Assembly (NCBI RefSeq): GCF_009728735.1
Contig: NZ_CP024636.1
Span: 763,686-827,685 of the forward strand
DNA from: Pantoea phytobeneficialis
Lineage (GTDB): Bacteria > Pseudomonadota > Gammaproteobacteria > Enterobacterales > Enterobacteriaceae
Reading direction: 5' to 3'
Length of the DNA: 64,000 bases
Below the pieces are notes generated by a model. The model was not told where the DNA came from, ran no database searches, and worked only from the letters and a program-made list of their open reading frames with translations. Positions 34,191-45,136 of this stretch are shown here, in pieces; position 1 is the stretch's first letter; each line of letters starts with the position of its first letter. A program made the translations under genes and the position numbers.

Positions 34191-34934
34191 CTAACAACAG
34201 GCCAGTTCAAAGTTAAGTCGTTCGGGTACTTCACCACGTTCACTGTCCAGCGGCAGGAAGCGAATGGCATAACGGCTCTTATGGCCGGAGACTTGCGGAT
34301 ATAAGGCATCTTCCAGTGTGAGTTGCAACCGCAACAAATCAGCACCTTCGGCGTTATCCTGATAAAACCCGTTCAGGCTGGTTTGATTGCGAAACACACC
34401 CGATTGGCGAACTAAATCAAGGATCATCGCAAGGCTGTTACGCAGTGGATTAAGCGATTCCAGCCAGGCGTTGACTTGCGCATCACGCATCGGTTGTTCG
34501 AGATGCAACCAGATATGCAGGCCGGGCAAATCAAAACTACAGCAACCACCAGGAATGCTCAGGCGCTGACGAACCAGCCCGATCAGGCGATCTTCACGTA
34601 ATTGCTGGCCCATACGTGGTGCCTGTAACAGCTCACTCGATTGCTGTTTTAGCTGCTTACTTAACGTCTGCACTCGTTGCAGATCCACTCCCGGGACATC
34701 GAGCCAGGCGCGCAACTTTTGCTGCTGGCGTTCCTGTTCTTTCAGCAGTTCAGTGCGCATGTCACCCCGTTCGAAGATGTCCAGCAAATCGGCAAGAATG
34801 CGGAAGACACCCAGCGCGGAAACGGAACTGGAGACGGGGATGGTTTCGTGCAATTGGTTAAGCAGAAATTCGACGCGTAACCAGGTACGCATTTTCTCAT
34901 TCAGGGGATGTTCAAACAGAACGACTGTACTCAT
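34191..34934 (-). CDS. zapD: Cell division protein ZapD
   Basis: Cytosolic FtsZ-binding protein that bundles FtsZ filaments through the FtsZ C-terminal peptide. From ATG 34934 it has 247 residues, equal to E. coli ZapD (YacF), with conserved stretches [15 protein letters not shown] at the start, [16 protein letters not shown] mid-protein and [12 protein letters not shown] at the end. It lies 4 nt after the coaE stop. An open frame continues upstream through coaE but is not used. Confidence 0.96.
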   Translation of the reverse strand: MSTVVLFEHPLNEKMRTWLRVEFLLNQLHETIPVSSSVSALGVFRILADLLDIFERGDMRTELLKEQERQQQKLRAWLDVPGVDLQRVQTLSKQLKQQSSELLQAPRMGQQLREDRLIGLVRQRLSIPGGCCSFDLPGLHIWLHLEQPMRDAQVNAWLESLNPLRNSLAMILDLVRQSGVFRNQTSLNGFYQDNAEGADLLRLQLTLEDALYPQVSGHKSRYAIRFLPLDSERGEVPERLNFELACC

Positions 34935-34938
34935 GGTG

Positions 34939-35547
34939 TTAATCCTGTTCTGCTGCGGCCAGACGCAAGTAGCGCTGGTGAAGTTCAGCAACACGCGGCA
35001 GCGCATCATCAGGCGTGCCGCTATTATCGATGATGTCATCCGCGACGGCCAGGCGCTGTTGTCGGCTGGCCTGCGCGGCAAGAATATTTTGGGCTTGCGC
35101 GAGGGATATCCCGTCGCGTTGTTGCGTACGCTGCAATTGGGTTGCCTCATCCACATCCACCACCAGCACGCGATTGGCCTGATGTTGCAGGCCGTTTTCC
35201 ACCAGCAACGGCACTACCCACAGCACATAAGGTGAGGTAGTGAGTGCCTTTAACTGCTGAGTTCGCGCATTAATTAATGGATGCAACAATTGGTTCAGCC
35301 AGTTTTTTTCCTGCGGCTGCTGAAAAATAATTTCGCGCAACCGTGCACGATAAAGCGTGCCTTCTGCCGTCAGGATCGATTCGCCATGACGTTTAACGAT
35401 CGCCTGCAATGCTGGCGTACCCGGTTCAACTACTTCTCTGGCAATGGAGTCGGCGTCGATGATCTCGGCACCCAGCGCCGCGAAGGCATTGGCGATGGTG
35501 GATTTACCACTGCCAATGCCACCCGTTAGCGCAACGGTAAAAGGCAT
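34939..35547 (-). CDS. coaE: Dephospho-CoA kinase CoaE
   Basis: Phosphorylates dephospho-CoA, the final step of coenzyme A synthesis. It is 202 residues (E. coli 206), with a P-loop [10 protein letters not shown] (residues 8-17), the [13 protein letters not shown] lid/substrate region (about 35-47) and the adenine-side [10 protein letters not shown] stretch. Cytosolic P-loop kinase. It is the promoter-proximal gene of coaE-zapD-yacG. In some relatives it follows ppdD/hofC genes, but here it is divergent from guaC. Confidence 0.96.
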   Translation of the reverse strand: MPFTVALTGGIGSGKSTIANAFAALGAEIIDADSIAREVVEPGTPALQAIVKRHGESILTAEGTLYRARLREIIFQQPQEKNWLNQLLHPLINARTQQLKALTTSPYVLWVVPLLVENGLQHQANRVLVVDVDEATQLQRTQQRDGISLAQAQNILAAQASRQQRLAVADDIIDNSGTPDDALPRVAELHQRYLRLAAAEQD

Positions 35548-35683
35548 AGCGTTTTCCTGGAATCTGCACCGTCATGCTGCCACAACCTGCGTAAAACTTA
35601 AGGCAAGATGAGAGCAGGATCACAATCGATTTTCTCAGCTAAATTTAACGGATTGTAGCTTAAATAAAGTGAAATTCGCAGTC

Positions 35684-35711
35684 TTGTCGCAGAACGAATG
35701 GCGCGTATGAT
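35684..35711 (+). promoter_or_regulatory. Candidate guaC promoter
   Basis: TTGTCG (35684-35689) and TATGAT (35706-35711), 16-bp spacer, about 65 bp before the guaC start in the divergent coaE-guaC gap. No operator is assigned. Confidence 0.55.
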
Positions 35712-35776
35712 AACGACACTGGAGCCGTGAGCGCTACCCGAACTGAGGTTCGATGCCACTAACCAGGACACCCGTT

Positions 35777-36817
35777 ATGCGTATTGAAGAAGATGTAAAA
35801 CTGGGCTTTAAAGACGTACTGATCCGCCCTAAACGTTCCACTCTCAAAAGCCGTTCTGATGTTGAACTCGAGCGTACTTTTACCTTTAAACACTCTGCTC
35901 TAAGCTGGACTGGCGTACCGGTTATCGCCGCTAATATGGATACGGTCGGTACTTTCACTATGGCAGAAGCGCTGGCAGGATTTGGCGTGCTGACCGCCGT
36001 GCACAAACACTACAGCGTCGAAGACTGGCAGGCGTTTATTCAGCGCGTGCCCACATCTGTGCTGGGGCATGTAATGGTGTCTACCGGTACGTCAGAAGCA
36101 GACTTCAGCAAACTCAGTGCCGTTCTGGCGCTTTCACCTCAACTTAACTTTATCTGCATCGATGTTGCTAATGGTTATTCCGAGCACTTTGTCGCGTTCC
36201 TGCAACGTGCGCGCGAGAGTTTCCCGGATAAAACGATTTGTGCCGGTAATGTGGTCACCGGGGAAATGGTGGAAGAACTGATTTTGTCTGGTGCGGATAT
36301 CGTAAAAGTGGGTATTGGTCCCGGCTCAGTCTGCACCACACGCGTGAAAACTGGGGTGGGTTATCCGCAGCTTTCAGCCGTGATTGAATGTGCAGATGCT
36401 GCTCATGGGCTGGGGGGGCAGATCGTCAGTGATGGCGGTTGTGCCGTACCGGGTGATATCGCCAAAGCCTTTGGTGGCGGAGCCGATTTTGTCATGCTTG
36501 GCGGTATGCTGGCGGCACATGATGAGTGTGAAGGCACTATCGTTGAGGAGCAGGGTGAGCAATTTATGCTGTTTTATGGCATGAGTTCAGAATCAGCCAT
36601 GAAGCGCCATGTTGGTGGTGTTGCGCAGTACCGTGCGGCAGAGGGAAAAACCGTTCGGCTGCCGCTGCGTGGTCCGGTTGACGACACGATTAAAGATATC
36701 CTCGGTGGCCTGCGATCGGCATGTACTTATGTTGGGGCGGAAAGACTCAAAGAGCTGACCAAACGCACCACTTTTATTCGGGTGGCGGAACAGGAAAATC
36801 GGGTGTTTACTCGCTGA
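35777..36817 (+). CDS. guaC: GMP reductase GuaC
   Basis: NADPH-dependent deamination of GMP to IMP, returning guanine nucleotides to the purine pool. From ATG 35777 it has 346 residues (E. coli 347), starting [20 protein letters not shown]. The IMPDH/GMPR barrel shows the catalytic cysteine in [20 protein letters not shown] (about residue 186) and the phosphate loop [11 protein letters not shown]. An in-frame ATG at 35753 would add eight unsupported residues. It is monocistronic and convergent with hofC. Confidence 0.96.
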   Translation: MRIEEDVKLGFKDVLIRPKRSTLKSRSDVELERTFTFKHSALSWTGVPVIAANMDTVGTFTMAEALAGFGVLTAVHKHYSVEDWQAFIQRVPTSVLGHVMVSTGTSEADFSKLSAVLALSPQLNFICIDVANGYSEHFVAFLQRARESFPDKTICAGNVVTGEMVEELILSGADIVKVGIGPGSVCTTRVKTGVGYPQLSAVIECADAAHGLGGQIVSDGGCAVPGDIAKAFGGGADFVMLGGMLAAHDECEGTIVEEQGEQFMLFYGMSSESAMKRHVGGVAQYRAAEGKTVRLPLRGPVDDTIKDILGGLRSACTYVGAERLKELTKRTTFIRVAEQENRVFTR

Positions 36818-36823
36818 TTCAAC

Positions 36824-36897
36824 GGTAGCGGCGCGATTTATCGCGCGACCTTTTCTGACTTCGTGTACAAAATTGCGCGAATAATCAAGCCGCTGCG
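36824..36897. repeat. REP-like repeat, copy B
   Basis: One clear unit (36824-36850, GGTAGCGGCGCGATTTATCG and following) 6 bp after the guaC stop, with an internal palindrome GCGCGATTTATCGCGC. A degenerate inverted partner lies at 36873-36896 (GCGCGAATAATC and GCCGCTGCG). It fills the gap between convergent guaC and hofC. Confidence 0.7.
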
Positions 36898-36915
36898 AAT
36901 AAAAATGCACGCCCA

Positions 36916-38115
36916 TCAGCGAATAGCATCACCCAGGCCAAATACCGGCAGATACATCGCAATCACCAGTGTCCCCACGATGCCGCCAATAACGACCATC
37001 ATCATGGGCTCAAGTGCTGCGGCCAGAGACTCTGCGCGGCTCAGCGTATTCTGCCGATGCCATTCCGCCAGGCGTGACAGCATGACATCTAAAGCACCCA
37101 CCTCTTCACCCACTTTGATGAGTTGGGCACACAGGGGAGTGAACAATTGATGTTGTAGCAGAGCCTGATGCAAGGGTGCGCCAGCGGCAATATGTTGCTG
37201 CAATTCCCCGATAGCCTCACGCCAGAGTCGGGCAGCCAGTGTGACTTCAACCGCTTGCAAACTTTGCAGTAAGGTCAGGCCGGCCCGCTGTGTCAGTTGA
37301 AGAATGTCATAAATTTGCGTGAGTTGGCTGCCGCGCCATAGCGGTGCCAGCAATGGCAGCCGTAATAACCAAAGCTGGCATTGACGCTGCCAGCCGGGAG
37401 AGCGTCGATAAAATTGTTGAACCAGAATGGCAACGGCTCCGCAGGTCAACAGTAACGGTAAAGCAACCGCCTGTAGCAAGGCTGATAATGCCATCACACC
37501 GGCAGTGAGTGCCGGGAGTGGTGCATCGAAGCTGGCGTACACCGAGACAAATTCCGGCAAGACAAATAGCAGCATGCCAGCACTCACTGCTATCGCGACC
37601 AACATTATGAACAATGGATAGCGCAGTGCCTTGACCACTTTCTGACGCAAAAGCTGTTGGCCGGTTTGCTGCTGCGCCAGTTGGCGGCAACATTCGTCTA
37701 ATTGCCCGGTAAGTTCTCCCACCTGCATTAATGCCGGAAACAACGGCGGGAAAATTTGCGGCCAGTCGCGTAATGCCTGGGAAAAGGGTACTCCTGCAAG
37801 CACCCGTTGCTGCAACCCTCTGAGTAATGTACGCCAGCCAATATCGGGATGTCCTTCGGCAAGCAGAGCCAGGCTTTCTGCCAGAGGAAGTCCTGCCTTG
37901 AGCAGCGTGGCAAGTTGTTGGATGAGGTTGCTTTTTTGCTGCCACTTCCAGTCGCGCGCACGCCAGCACTTCCCCCGTTTCCAACTCACGGCCATCATTC
38001 CACGATCCGCCAACTGGTGCAGCAGTGCATCCGGGGTGGAGATTAATGATTCACCGTTTTGCAGTAAACCCGCGCTATCCAGTGCCTGCCAGCGAAAATG
38101 ATAGAGATTAGCCAT
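36916..38115 (-). CDS. hofC: Type IV pilus assembly membrane protein HofC (PilC/GspF family)
   Basis: Inner-membrane platform protein of the type IV pilus / type II secretion family. ATG 38115 gives 399 residues (E. coli HofC 400) with two GspF repeats, each starting LIQQLATLLKAGLPLAESLALLAEG-like (about residue 55) and LTQIYDILQLTQRAGLTLLQ (about 258), and three membrane segments, the last ending in VGTLVIAMYLPVFGLGDA. It overlaps the hofB stop by 8 nt. An in-frame TTG at 38127 is the alternative start. It probably works with HofB and PpdD. Confidence 0.93.
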   Translation of the reverse strand: MANLYHFRWQALDSAGLLQNGESLISTPDALLHQLADRGMMAVSWKRGKCWRARDWKWQQKSNLIQQLATLLKAGLPLAESLALLAEGHPDIGWRTLLRGLQQRVLAGVPFSQALRDWPQIFPPLFPALMQVGELTGQLDECCRQLAQQQTGQQLLRQKVVKALRYPLFIMLVAIAVSAGMLLFVLPEFVSVYASFDAPLPALTAGVMALSALLQAVALPLLLTCGAVAILVQQFYRRSPGWQRQCQLWLLRLPLLAPLWRGSQLTQIYDILQLTQRAGLTLLQSLQAVEVTLAARLWREAIGELQQHIAAGAPLHQALLQHQLFTPLCAQLIKVGEEVGALDVMLSRLAEWHRQNTLSRAESLAAALEPMMMVVIGGIVGTLVIAMYLPVFGLGDAIR

Positions 38116-39496
38116 TGCCCAATCCAACCACGCGTTGCATCTCTTCCAGTGAGGTTTCCCCTCGACTGACCGCTTCCAGTCCGGCGGCGACCAGCGTTTT
38201 CATTCCCTGTTGATTTGCCAGTGAGAGCAGATGCTCCAATGGCATATCAGCAGAGATGGCGTTCTGCAATTTGGCGGTCATGGGCAGGAGTTCGAAAAGT
38301 GCCAACCGCCCATAGTAGCCAGAAAAACAGTGGTCGCACCCCGGAGCCCGCCAGGTCTGAAGCGTTCCCGGCCATAATTCGGGGGGCAGGTGAGCAATTG
38401 CCTGCCCCGGTTGGCGGCAATGTATACACAGGCGTCTTACCAGCCGTTGTGCAACAATCAGTTGCAGCGCCGGACCTAGCAGATAGCCGGGGATCCCCAT
38501 TTGCCGTAGCCGCGTCAGGGTTTCAGCGGTTGAGTTGGTATGCAGCGTAGAGAGGACCAGATGACCGGTTTGCGCGGCTTTGACGGCAATCCCCGCCGTC
38601 TCCGCATCACGTATTTCACCCACCATGATGATGTCCGGGTCCTGGCGCAATAAGGCGCGCAACACCAGATTAAAATCCAGCCCACTGCGGGGCTGAATTT
38701 GTGTCTGGTTGATACCTTCAAGCGGAATTTCCACCGGATCTTCAACACTACAGACGTTTTTTTCCGGCACATTGAGTGCACTCAATCCGCTGTAAAGGGT
38801 GAAGGTTTTGCCGCTACCGGTTGGACCGGTTACCAGAATCAACCCCTGTGGTTTCGCCAGTGCCGTGCTGAACTGACGCAACTGGCTGGTCGGCATGCCG
38901 AGTTTATCCAGCGCAATCGCGCTATTTTCGCTCTGCATTAAACGTACAACCGCTTTCTCTCCGTGGCTGATGGGTAAGGTGGAGAGACGAAAGGCGGCCT
39001 GCTTCCCTTCCAGTTCCAGAGTAAATTGCCCATCCTGTGGCAATCGTCGTTCAGCAATATCCAGCCCGCCGAGAATTTTCAGCCGGGCCAGCACCGCAGC
39101 GGGTTGAGCATCGGGTAATTGCGCCAGCTTGTGCAGGACACCATCAATACGCAGCCGAACACGCAACGCGTGATGCTGTGGCTCAAAATGGACATCGGAT
39201 GCACGACGTTGTAATGCCTGGCGCAGAATATACTCCACTGCGTTGATGGCAGACTCCACCGCAGCCTGTTCTTTGGGCACCTCAGAACGCCCCGGCTCGT
39301 GGAGTTGCTGCTCGATTCGGGCGGCTGGCCAGCACTCCACCTCGACTTTGCACTGACTGGCAAATTGCAGTGCCTCCAGCAGCGCCGGTTCAGGTGTACC
39401 GGACACAGCCACGCGCAGCAAAGTGTCATCATGATGCAGGATTATCGCGTTATGACGCCGACACAGCGTCTTGAGCATGTCATCAGGCTTCTCCAT
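38108..39496 (-). CDS. hofB: Type IV pilus assembly ATPase HofB (PilB/GspE family)
   Basis: Cytoplasmic secretion ATPase that would power extension of the PpdD pilus. ATG 39496 (SD AGGTGG) gives 462 residues (E. coli 461); ATG 39478 is an alternative that avoids overlap with ppdD. Walker A is VTGPTGSGKT, the Asp box region is ICSVEDPVEIPLEG-like (here VCSVEDPVEIPLEG), Walker B is IIMVGEIRDAETA, and the His box is HLVLSTLHTNS. The zinc tetracysteine is visible as CIHC and CDHC. The N-terminal domain is short, as in HofB. Confidence 0.93.
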   Translation of the reverse strand: MEKPDDMLKTLCRRHNAIILHHDDTLLRVAVSGTPEPALLEALQFASQCKVEVECWPAARIEQQLHEPGRSEVPKEQAAVESAINAVEYILRQALQRRASDVHFEPQHHALRVRLRIDGVLHKLAQLPDAQPAAVLARLKILGGLDIAERRLPQDGQFTLELEGKQAAFRLSTLPISHGEKAVVRLMQSENSAIALDKLGMPTSQLRQFSTALAKPQGLILVTGPTGSGKTFTLYSGLSALNVPEKNVCSVEDPVEIPLEGINQTQIQPRSGLDFNLVLRALLRQDPDIIMVGEIRDAETAGIAVKAAQTGHLVLSTLHTNSTAETLTRLRQMGIPGYLLGPALQLIVAQRLVRRLCIHCRQPGQAIAHLPPELWPGTLQTWRAPGCDHCFSGYYGRLALFELLPMTAKLQNAISADMPLEHLLSLANQQGMKTLVAAGLEAVSRGETSLEEMQRVVGLGNG

Positions 39497-39938
39497 GACG
39501 TCCACCTTTGTCAGCAAAGCGGAACTGTTCCAGGCAGTTTTCGCGCAGGGTGCTGTTGTCGCTGTTACAGCTACGTTGCCAGTCAAGCGTGCCATCGGTG
39601 CTGTTCCACACCGGTTGCATCTCCACCGTTAATCCTGACAGGCTTTCCTGCCCGGTCAGCGTGATGACACCGTTGATGACGGCAAGTGTCGCGACATAAC
39701 GCGAACCTTTGGCTGCCGGTATCCCCCGATCACCTGCCTGGCATTGAGCAGGGCCACCACGTTCAATGGCACAAAGTTCCACCGCCGTCTTGTAAGGCAC
39801 CATCGTCTGTAACATATCCGTCAGAGCGGCGCGTTGTAGATAATTTTGATAAGCCGGAACACCGATTGCGCTAAGGATGGCCACAATGCCGATCACAATC
39901 ATTAATTCGATGAGGGTAAAACCACGTTGTCGTTCCAT
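39483..39938 (-). CDS. ppdD: Type IV major prepilin PpdD
   Basis: Prepilin peptidase-dependent major pilin. From ATG 39938 it is 151 residues (E. coli 146). The short basic leader MERQRG is cleaved before the methylated phenylalanine of FTLIELMIVIGIVAILSAIG, with the invariant Glu5. The globular domain has cysteines at C56 and C66 and near the C-terminus (SCNS and NCLEQ), likely disulfides. Its ribosome binding site lies inside a hairpin (see separate entry). The 3' end overlaps hofB. The prepilin peptidase gene is not in this window. Confidence 0.94.
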   Translation of the reverse strand: MERQRGFTLIELMIVIGIVAILSAIGVPAYQNYLQRAALTDMLQTMVPYKTAVELCAIERGGPAQCQAGDRGIPAAKGSRYVATLAVINGVITLTGQESLSGLTVEMQPVWNSTDGTLDWQRSCNSDNSTLRENCLEQFRFADKGGRHGEA

Positions 39939-39943
39939 AAGCA

Positions 39944-39962
39944 GGCTCCTTGTTGTGGAGCC
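39944..39962 (-). promoter_or_regulatory. Hairpin sequestering the ppdD ribosome binding site
   Basis: On the minus strand GGCTCC, a 7-nt loop ACAACAA and GGAGCC form a perfect 6-bp stem. The AAGGAG Shine-Dalgarno sequence of ppdD is the 3' arm, about 8 nt before the ATG. In the closed form ribosome access would be blocked, which could keep pilin expression low or conditional. Confidence 0.6.
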
Positions 39963-40084
39963 GTCACGGTAAAAAAGGGGGCAGGAAAGAAAAAGCGATG
40001 AAATCAAACGGCTGGAAACGTTACGCAGAAAAGATCCGCATTTGCAGTCTGCTGAACAGGGAACTGGAAGCAACCTCGCAGATT

Positions 40085-40103
40085 CGCGGTGCAGCGCACC
40101 GCG
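40085..40103 (-). terminator. Hairpin downstream of nadC
   Basis: CGCGGTGC (40085-40092) pairs perfectly with GCACCGCG (40096-40103) across 3 nt, about 10 bp beyond the nadC stop. No T run follows on the minus strand, so termination efficiency is uncertain. Confidence 0.5.
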
Positions 40104-40112
40104 ACGGGACTA

Positions 40113-41066
<954 letters not shown>

Positions 41067-41191
41067 TCAATGCCAGTTCATGGCGATGAAATGTTTAGTA
41101 TCCTTAACTTCCTCTGCCTTTCGCATTAACTCACAAGCTCCCGGAAAGAATCATGTTATTCTCAGCCTGACCTCAACGTAGGGAAAACGGC

Positions 41192-41743
41192 ATGAAACTG
41201 GAAGATGGCTGGATTAGCAGTGCGCGTAAGGTGCTTTCACCGCACTTCAATCAGCGGCCGGAAAATGAAATACCTTCGGTGCTGATTATTCACAATATCA
41301 GTTTGCCGCCCGGCGAATTTGGCGGCCCGTGGATTGATCGTCTGTTCACGGGGACTCTGCCTGCGGATGCGCATCCTTATTTTGCCGATATTGCCCATTT
41401 ACGTGTGGCTGCGCACTGTCTGATCCGGCGCGACGGTGAACTGGTGCAGTATGTTTCCTTTGACCAGCGAGCCTGGCATGCGGGGGCATCGCAGTTTGAC
41501 GGTCGGGAAAATTGTAATGATTTTTCGATGGGGATAGAGCTGGAAGGCACCGATATTCTGCCCTATACCGATGCACAGTATGCGACGCTGGCACAGGTAA
41601 CCGAGCTATTGATGCAACACTATCCGCTGACAGCGGAACGTATCACCGGACACAGTGATATTGCGCCGGAACGTAAAACCGATCCGGGACCGGCATTTGA
41701 CTGGGTACGCTATAAACATGCCTTAAAGCGGGAGAATCCCTGA
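41192..41743 (+). CDS. ampD: 1,6-anhydro-MurNAc-L-alanine amidase AmpD
   Basis: Cytosolic zinc amidase that removes peptides from anhydro-muropeptides during peptidoglycan recycling. Its loss derepresses AmpC in species with AmpR. It is 183 residues, as in E. coli, with zinc ligands H34 ([10 protein letters not shown]), H154 and D164 ([21 protein letters not shown] region) and the catalytic Glu in GIELEGTD. It is followed after 16 bp by ampE. Confidence 0.96.
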   Translation: MKLEDGWISSARKVLSPHFNQRPENEIPSVLIIHNISLPPGEFGGPWIDRLFTGTLPADAHPYFADIAHLRVAAHCLIRRDGELVQYVSFDQRAWHAGASQFDGRENCNDFSMGIELEGTDILPYTDAQYATLAQVTELLMQHYPLTAERITGHSDIAPERKTDPGPAFDWVRYKHALKRENP

Positions 41744-41759
41744 ATCAGCAGGAGCAGGT

Positions 41760-42614
41760 ATGACGTTGTTTAGCTTGTTATTGGTTTTAGGTTGGGAACG
41801 ATTGTTTAAGCTGGGTGAGCACTGGCAGCTGGATCATCGGCTGGAGCCATTGTTTCGTGGTCGTCGGCATTTTTCGCTGCTTCGCACTCTGGTGATGACA
41901 ATTATCGCCATGCTGATTGTCTGGCTGCTGGTCTGGAGCCTGAAAGGGTTGCTTTTTGGTGTGGTGCAGCTGTTGTTCTGGATTGTCGTGGGATTGCTGT
42001 GTATTGGCGCAGGTTCGGTACGCCTGCATTATCACACTTATCTGAAAGCGGCGAGTCACGATGACCAGGCGGCGCATCAGGCGATGGCGGCAGAGCTGAC
42101 GCTGATTCACGGGGTGCCGGTTGAGTGCAGCGAGCGCGAATTTCTGCGTGAGCTTCAGAACGCGCTGATCTGGATTAACTTCCGATTTTATCTGGCCCCG
42201 CTGTTCTGGTTCGTGGTGGGCGGTCCTTACGGGCCAGTGCTGCTGGTGGGCTACGCCTTTCTGCGAGCCTGGCAAAGCTGGCTGGCAAAGCATCATACTC
42301 CGCTGGAACGCGCGCAATCAGGTGTTGACCGCATTCTACATCTGCTGGACTGGATTCCGGTACGTCTTGCAGGCGTTGCCTACGCGTTACTGGGGCATGG
42401 TGAGCGAGCGTTGCCCGCCTGGTTCGCCTCGCTGACTGACTGGCATCGCTCGCAATATCAGGTGTTGACCAGTCTGGCGCAGTTCTCCCTGGCGCGGGAT
42501 CCCCATGTTGATAAAGTGGAAACCCCGCGCGTGGCTGTTGCGCTGGCAAAACGCATTTCCCTGGTGCTGGTGGTGGTGGTAGCGCTGTTGACCATCTACG
42601 GTACGCTGGTGTGA
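41760..42614 (+). CDS. ampE: Inner-membrane protein AmpE
   Basis: Membrane protein co-transcribed with ampD in enterobacteria and loosely linked to beta-lactamase regulation; its biochemical role is unknown. It is 284 residues, the E. coli length, beginning [21 protein letters not shown], with about four membrane segments (near residues 40-60, 63-82, 143-163 and 264-282). Its last 19 nt overlap the end of the convergent GH43 gene, with no terminator between. Confidence 0.95.
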   Translation: MTLFSLLLVLGWERLFKLGEHWQLDHRLEPLFRGRRHFSLLRTLVMTIIAMLIVWLLVWSLKGLLFGVVQLLFWIVVGLLCIGAGSVRLHYHTYLKAASHDDQAAHQAMAAELTLIHGVPVECSEREFLRELQNALIWINFRFYLAPLFWFVVGGPYGPVLLVGYAFLRAWQSWLAKHHTPLERAQSGVDRILHLLDWIPVRLAGVAYALLGHGERALPAWFASLTDWHRSQYQVLTSLAQFSLARDPHVDKVETPRVAVALAKRISLVLVVVVALLTIYGTLV

Positions 42615-43555
42615 TCGGCGGGCGGCACACCAAAATCCGGTGTGCCGTCCTCACGCCAGGCAAAGTATTTCAACCGCGTATGGCGATTAGGATCCCATAA
42701 CGGATCGCCCTCAATTTCCGTGTAGTTACGCGCGTGATAAACCAGTACATCCTTCCCTTGTTCGTCGACGGTAAAGCTATTGTGGCCTGGTCCGTATTGA
42801 TGATTGTCCCAACTGGTGTTGAAGACCGGGCGCGCTGATTTTTGCCACGCGGCTGCTTGCAGTGGGTCGGCATCCGCATCAATGCTGAGAATTCCCAGAC
42901 AATAGTTTTCATCCGTCGCGCTGGCGGAGTAGGTGACAAACAACCGCTTACCATGACGAATCACCGCCGGACCTTCGTTCACGCTAAATCCGGCGCATTC
43001 CCATTCATACTCCGGGCGGCTCAGCATCTGTGGCGTGCCTTTCAGCGTCCAGGGATTAAGCAATTCAGCGAGATAAAGATTCGAGTTACCTGGGATAGCG
43101 GGATCTTTCTGCGCCCACAGATACCAGTTTCTTCCCTGATGAACAAAATGCGTAGCGTCGAGTGAGAAGCTGTCTAACGGCGTATGCACCCGACGCACCG
43201 GCTGCCAGTGGCCGGTCAGCGGGTCAACATCGCTACAAACCAACGCGTACATGCGGTGCTGGAACAAGCCATCTTTAATTTCACGCGTGGGGGCAGCAGC
43301 AAAATAGATCACCCACTGGCCGTTGATATGATGCAGCTCGGGTGCCCAAATCAGTGCACTAAACGGTCCCGTGTCCGGTTTGTGCCAAACCACAACCGGT
43401 TCAGCCTCGGGCAGTGCTGCCAGCGTGGCTGCATAACGTATTTCCAGACGATCATATTCAGGCACTGACGCGACAAAGTAATATCCGTTGTCATGACGGA
43501 GAATAAAAGGATCAGCACGTTGCGTGATAAAGGGATTAGGCCAGGAATGACTCAT
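42596..43555 (-). CDS. Glycoside hydrolase family 43 (arabinosidase/xylosidase-like)
   Basis: Five-bladed beta-propeller glycosidase, probably intracellular as there is no signal peptide. The three GH43 acidic residues are visible: D15 in RADPF (base), D133 in SLDATH (pKa modulator) and E194 in NEGPAVI (acid). It has 319 residues, typical of single-domain members active on alpha-L-arabinofuranosides or beta-xylosides; the precise substrate cannot be read from sequence. It overlaps the upstream transporter by 4 nt (ATGA), so imported oligosaccharide is likely cleaved inside the cell. The pair is absent from this place in E. coli, where ampE adjoins aroP. Confidence 0.85.
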   Translation of the reverse strand: MSHSWPNPFITQRADPFILRHDNGYYFVASVPEYDRLEIRYAATLAALPEAEPVVVWHKPDTGPFSALIWAPELHHINGQWVIYFAAAPTREIKDGLFQHRMYALVCSDVDPLTGHWQPVRRVHTPLDSFSLDATHFVHQGRNWYLWAQKDPAIPGNSNLYLAELLNPWTLKGTPQMLSRPEYEWECAGFSVNEGPAVIRHGKRLFVTYSASATDENYCLGILSIDADADPLQAAAWQKSARPVFNTSWDNHQYGPGHNSFTVDEQGKDVLVYHARNYTEIEGDPLWDPNRHTRLKYFAWREDGTPDFGVPPADHTSVP

Positions 43556-44964
43556 TTAATTTCTCCGGGTTCGATAACGGCGGCAGAGGAGGGACGTGAT
43601 GTTTGCAGATCGCGAAAGTTCGCGCGGCGCAACGCCAGATCGTCCTGAATGGTACGCATCAATTTTCGATCCACTTTCAGCAGACGGACGACACCGGCGG
43701 TGATCAGATAACCAACGCCAGGAATAACGGTGAATAGCAGCATAATGCCGTTGATTGCCTGGTCTGATTGTTGTTTCGCCCCGGCATCATAGCCATAGAT
43801 GGAGAGCAGGAAACCGACCATCGCCCCGGCGACGGCCAGACCGACTTTGAGGAAAAACAGGTTGCCAGAGAAGCTCATGCCGGTAATGCGTTTGCCGGTT
43901 TTCCACTCACCATAATCATCAACATCGGCCATCAGCGACCAGTGCAGCGGTGAAGGAATTTGATGCAGGATATTCAGCAGGAAGTAGGCGATCACCACGC
44001 TCAGAGTGGCATGCGGGTTGATCCAGTAGAAACCAGAGGAAAACAGCGCCAGGGCGATGTTCGTCCAGAAAAACACTTTTAATTTGCACCAGCGATCGGT
44101 CAGCACTTTTGCCAGCGTGCTGCCCAGCATCATGCCAATGACGCCCAGGCTGATAAATAAGGTGGCAAAATGGGTCGACTGACCCATTACCCAGGTGACG
44201 TAATACATGGTAGCGGCCATGCGGATAAAACCCGGGCAGACGTTGCAGAATGTCAGCAGCAGAATGCGTACCCACTGGTCATTTTTCCACACGTCACGCA
44301 GGTCGTTTTTCAAATCATCATTGGTGGGTACCGCCGGGCGGATACGCTCACGTACTGTGGCAAAGCAGAACAGAAACATCGCCAGGCCAATCAGTGCCAG
44401 CACGCTCATCGCCATCTGATAACCACGCGCTTTGTTGTCGCCGCCAAACCACTCGGCCATTGGCAACAGCGACAGGGACAAAATCAATGTGGCAACCCCG
44501 ACCATGACAAAACGGTATGACTGGCAGGAGACGCGTTCACCCGGATCATTCGTGATGACGCCACCCAGCGAGCAGTAAGGAATATTGATGGCGGTGTAGG
44601 TTAATGACATCAAAAAGTAAGTAACAAAGGCCCAGATGACCTTGTTTTCATAGCTCCAGTCCGGAGTGGTGAACATCAACACGCTAAACAGAACATAAGG
44701 GACGGAGATCCACAGCAGCCAGGGGCGGAAACGGCCCCAGCGGCTTTGCGTGCGATCGGCAATGGCACCCATAATCGGGTCTGTCACCGCATCCAGTACC
44801 CGCACGGAAAGCAATAAGGTGCCGACCAGCGCCGGTGCGAGGCCAAACACATCGGTATAGAAATAGTTAAGGAAGAGCATGATGGCCCCGCCAATCATGT
44901 TACATCCGGCATCGCCCATGCCGTATCCCAGCTTTTCCCGAAATGAGAGCGCGGTTCCTTTCAT
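43552..44964 (-). CDS. GPH-family sugar:cation symporter
   Basis: Inner-membrane symporter of the glycoside-pentoside-hexuronide family (relatives include YicJ, XynP, UidB and MelB). It has 470 residues and about twelve membrane segments. Signatures are [12 protein letters not shown] at the N-terminus, [25 protein letters not shown] (loop 2-3, residues about 58-83, with the cation-site aspartates) and [13 protein letters not shown] in the C-terminal half. Substrate is probably an arabinose- or xylose-containing oligosaccharide, judged from the co-transcribed GH43 enzyme. It is the first gene of the two-gene operon; no dedicated regulator is adjacent. Confidence 0.85.
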   Translation of the reverse strand: MKGTALSFREKLGYGMGDAGCNMIGGAIMLFLNYFYTDVFGLAPALVGTLLLSVRVLDAVTDPIMGAIADRTQSRWGRFRPWLLWISVPYVLFSVLMFTTPDWSYENKVIWAFVTYFLMSLTYTAINIPYCSLGGVITNDPGERVSCQSYRFVMVGVATLILSLSLLPMAEWFGGDNKARGYQMAMSVLALIGLAMFLFCFATVRERIRPAVPTNDDLKNDLRDVWKNDQWVRILLLTFCNVCPGFIRMAATMYYVTWVMGQSTHFATLFISLGVIGMMLGSTLAKVLTDRWCKLKVFFWTNIALALFSSGFYWINPHATLSVVIAYFLLNILHQIPSPLHWSLMADVDDYGEWKTGKRITGMSFSGNLFFLKVGLAVAGAMVGFLLSIYGYDAGAKQQSDQAINGIMLLFTVIPGVGYLITAGVVRLLKVDRKLMRTIQDDLALRRANFRDLQTSRPSSAAVIEPGEIK

Positions 44965-45098
44965 TGTTGTTCTCCAGTAATAACCAGTGGGAAAATTATT
45001 AGCGGAAAATCAGCAATCTGGCGGGGACCATTTGGTCAGGATGATGGACAAAACACCTGGGCGGAAAAAAGTGTGAGGAAGATCTAAAGAAGGAAGAT

Positions 45099-45127
45099 CT
45101 CTGCCCGCCGATCAAGGACGGGCAGAG
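45099..45127 (-). terminator. aroP terminator
   Basis: CTCTGCCCG (45099-45107) pairs perfectly with CGGGCAGAG (45119-45127). On the minus strand, 10 bp past the aroP stop, the stem is followed by ATCTTCCTTCTTT, moderately T-rich. Confidence 0.7.
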
Positions 45128-45136
45128 TGGGCAGAT

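Noticed and set aside
36916..37984. Alternative minus-strand frame overlapping hofC (37307-37984)
   Set aside because: Out-of-frame shadow of hofC; the hofC frame has the GspF repeats and membrane segments.
39496..39595. Upstream extension of hofB to 39595
   Set aside because: It would lie well inside ppdD and adds 33 residues not found in HofB; the start at 39496 (or 39478) fits the family length.
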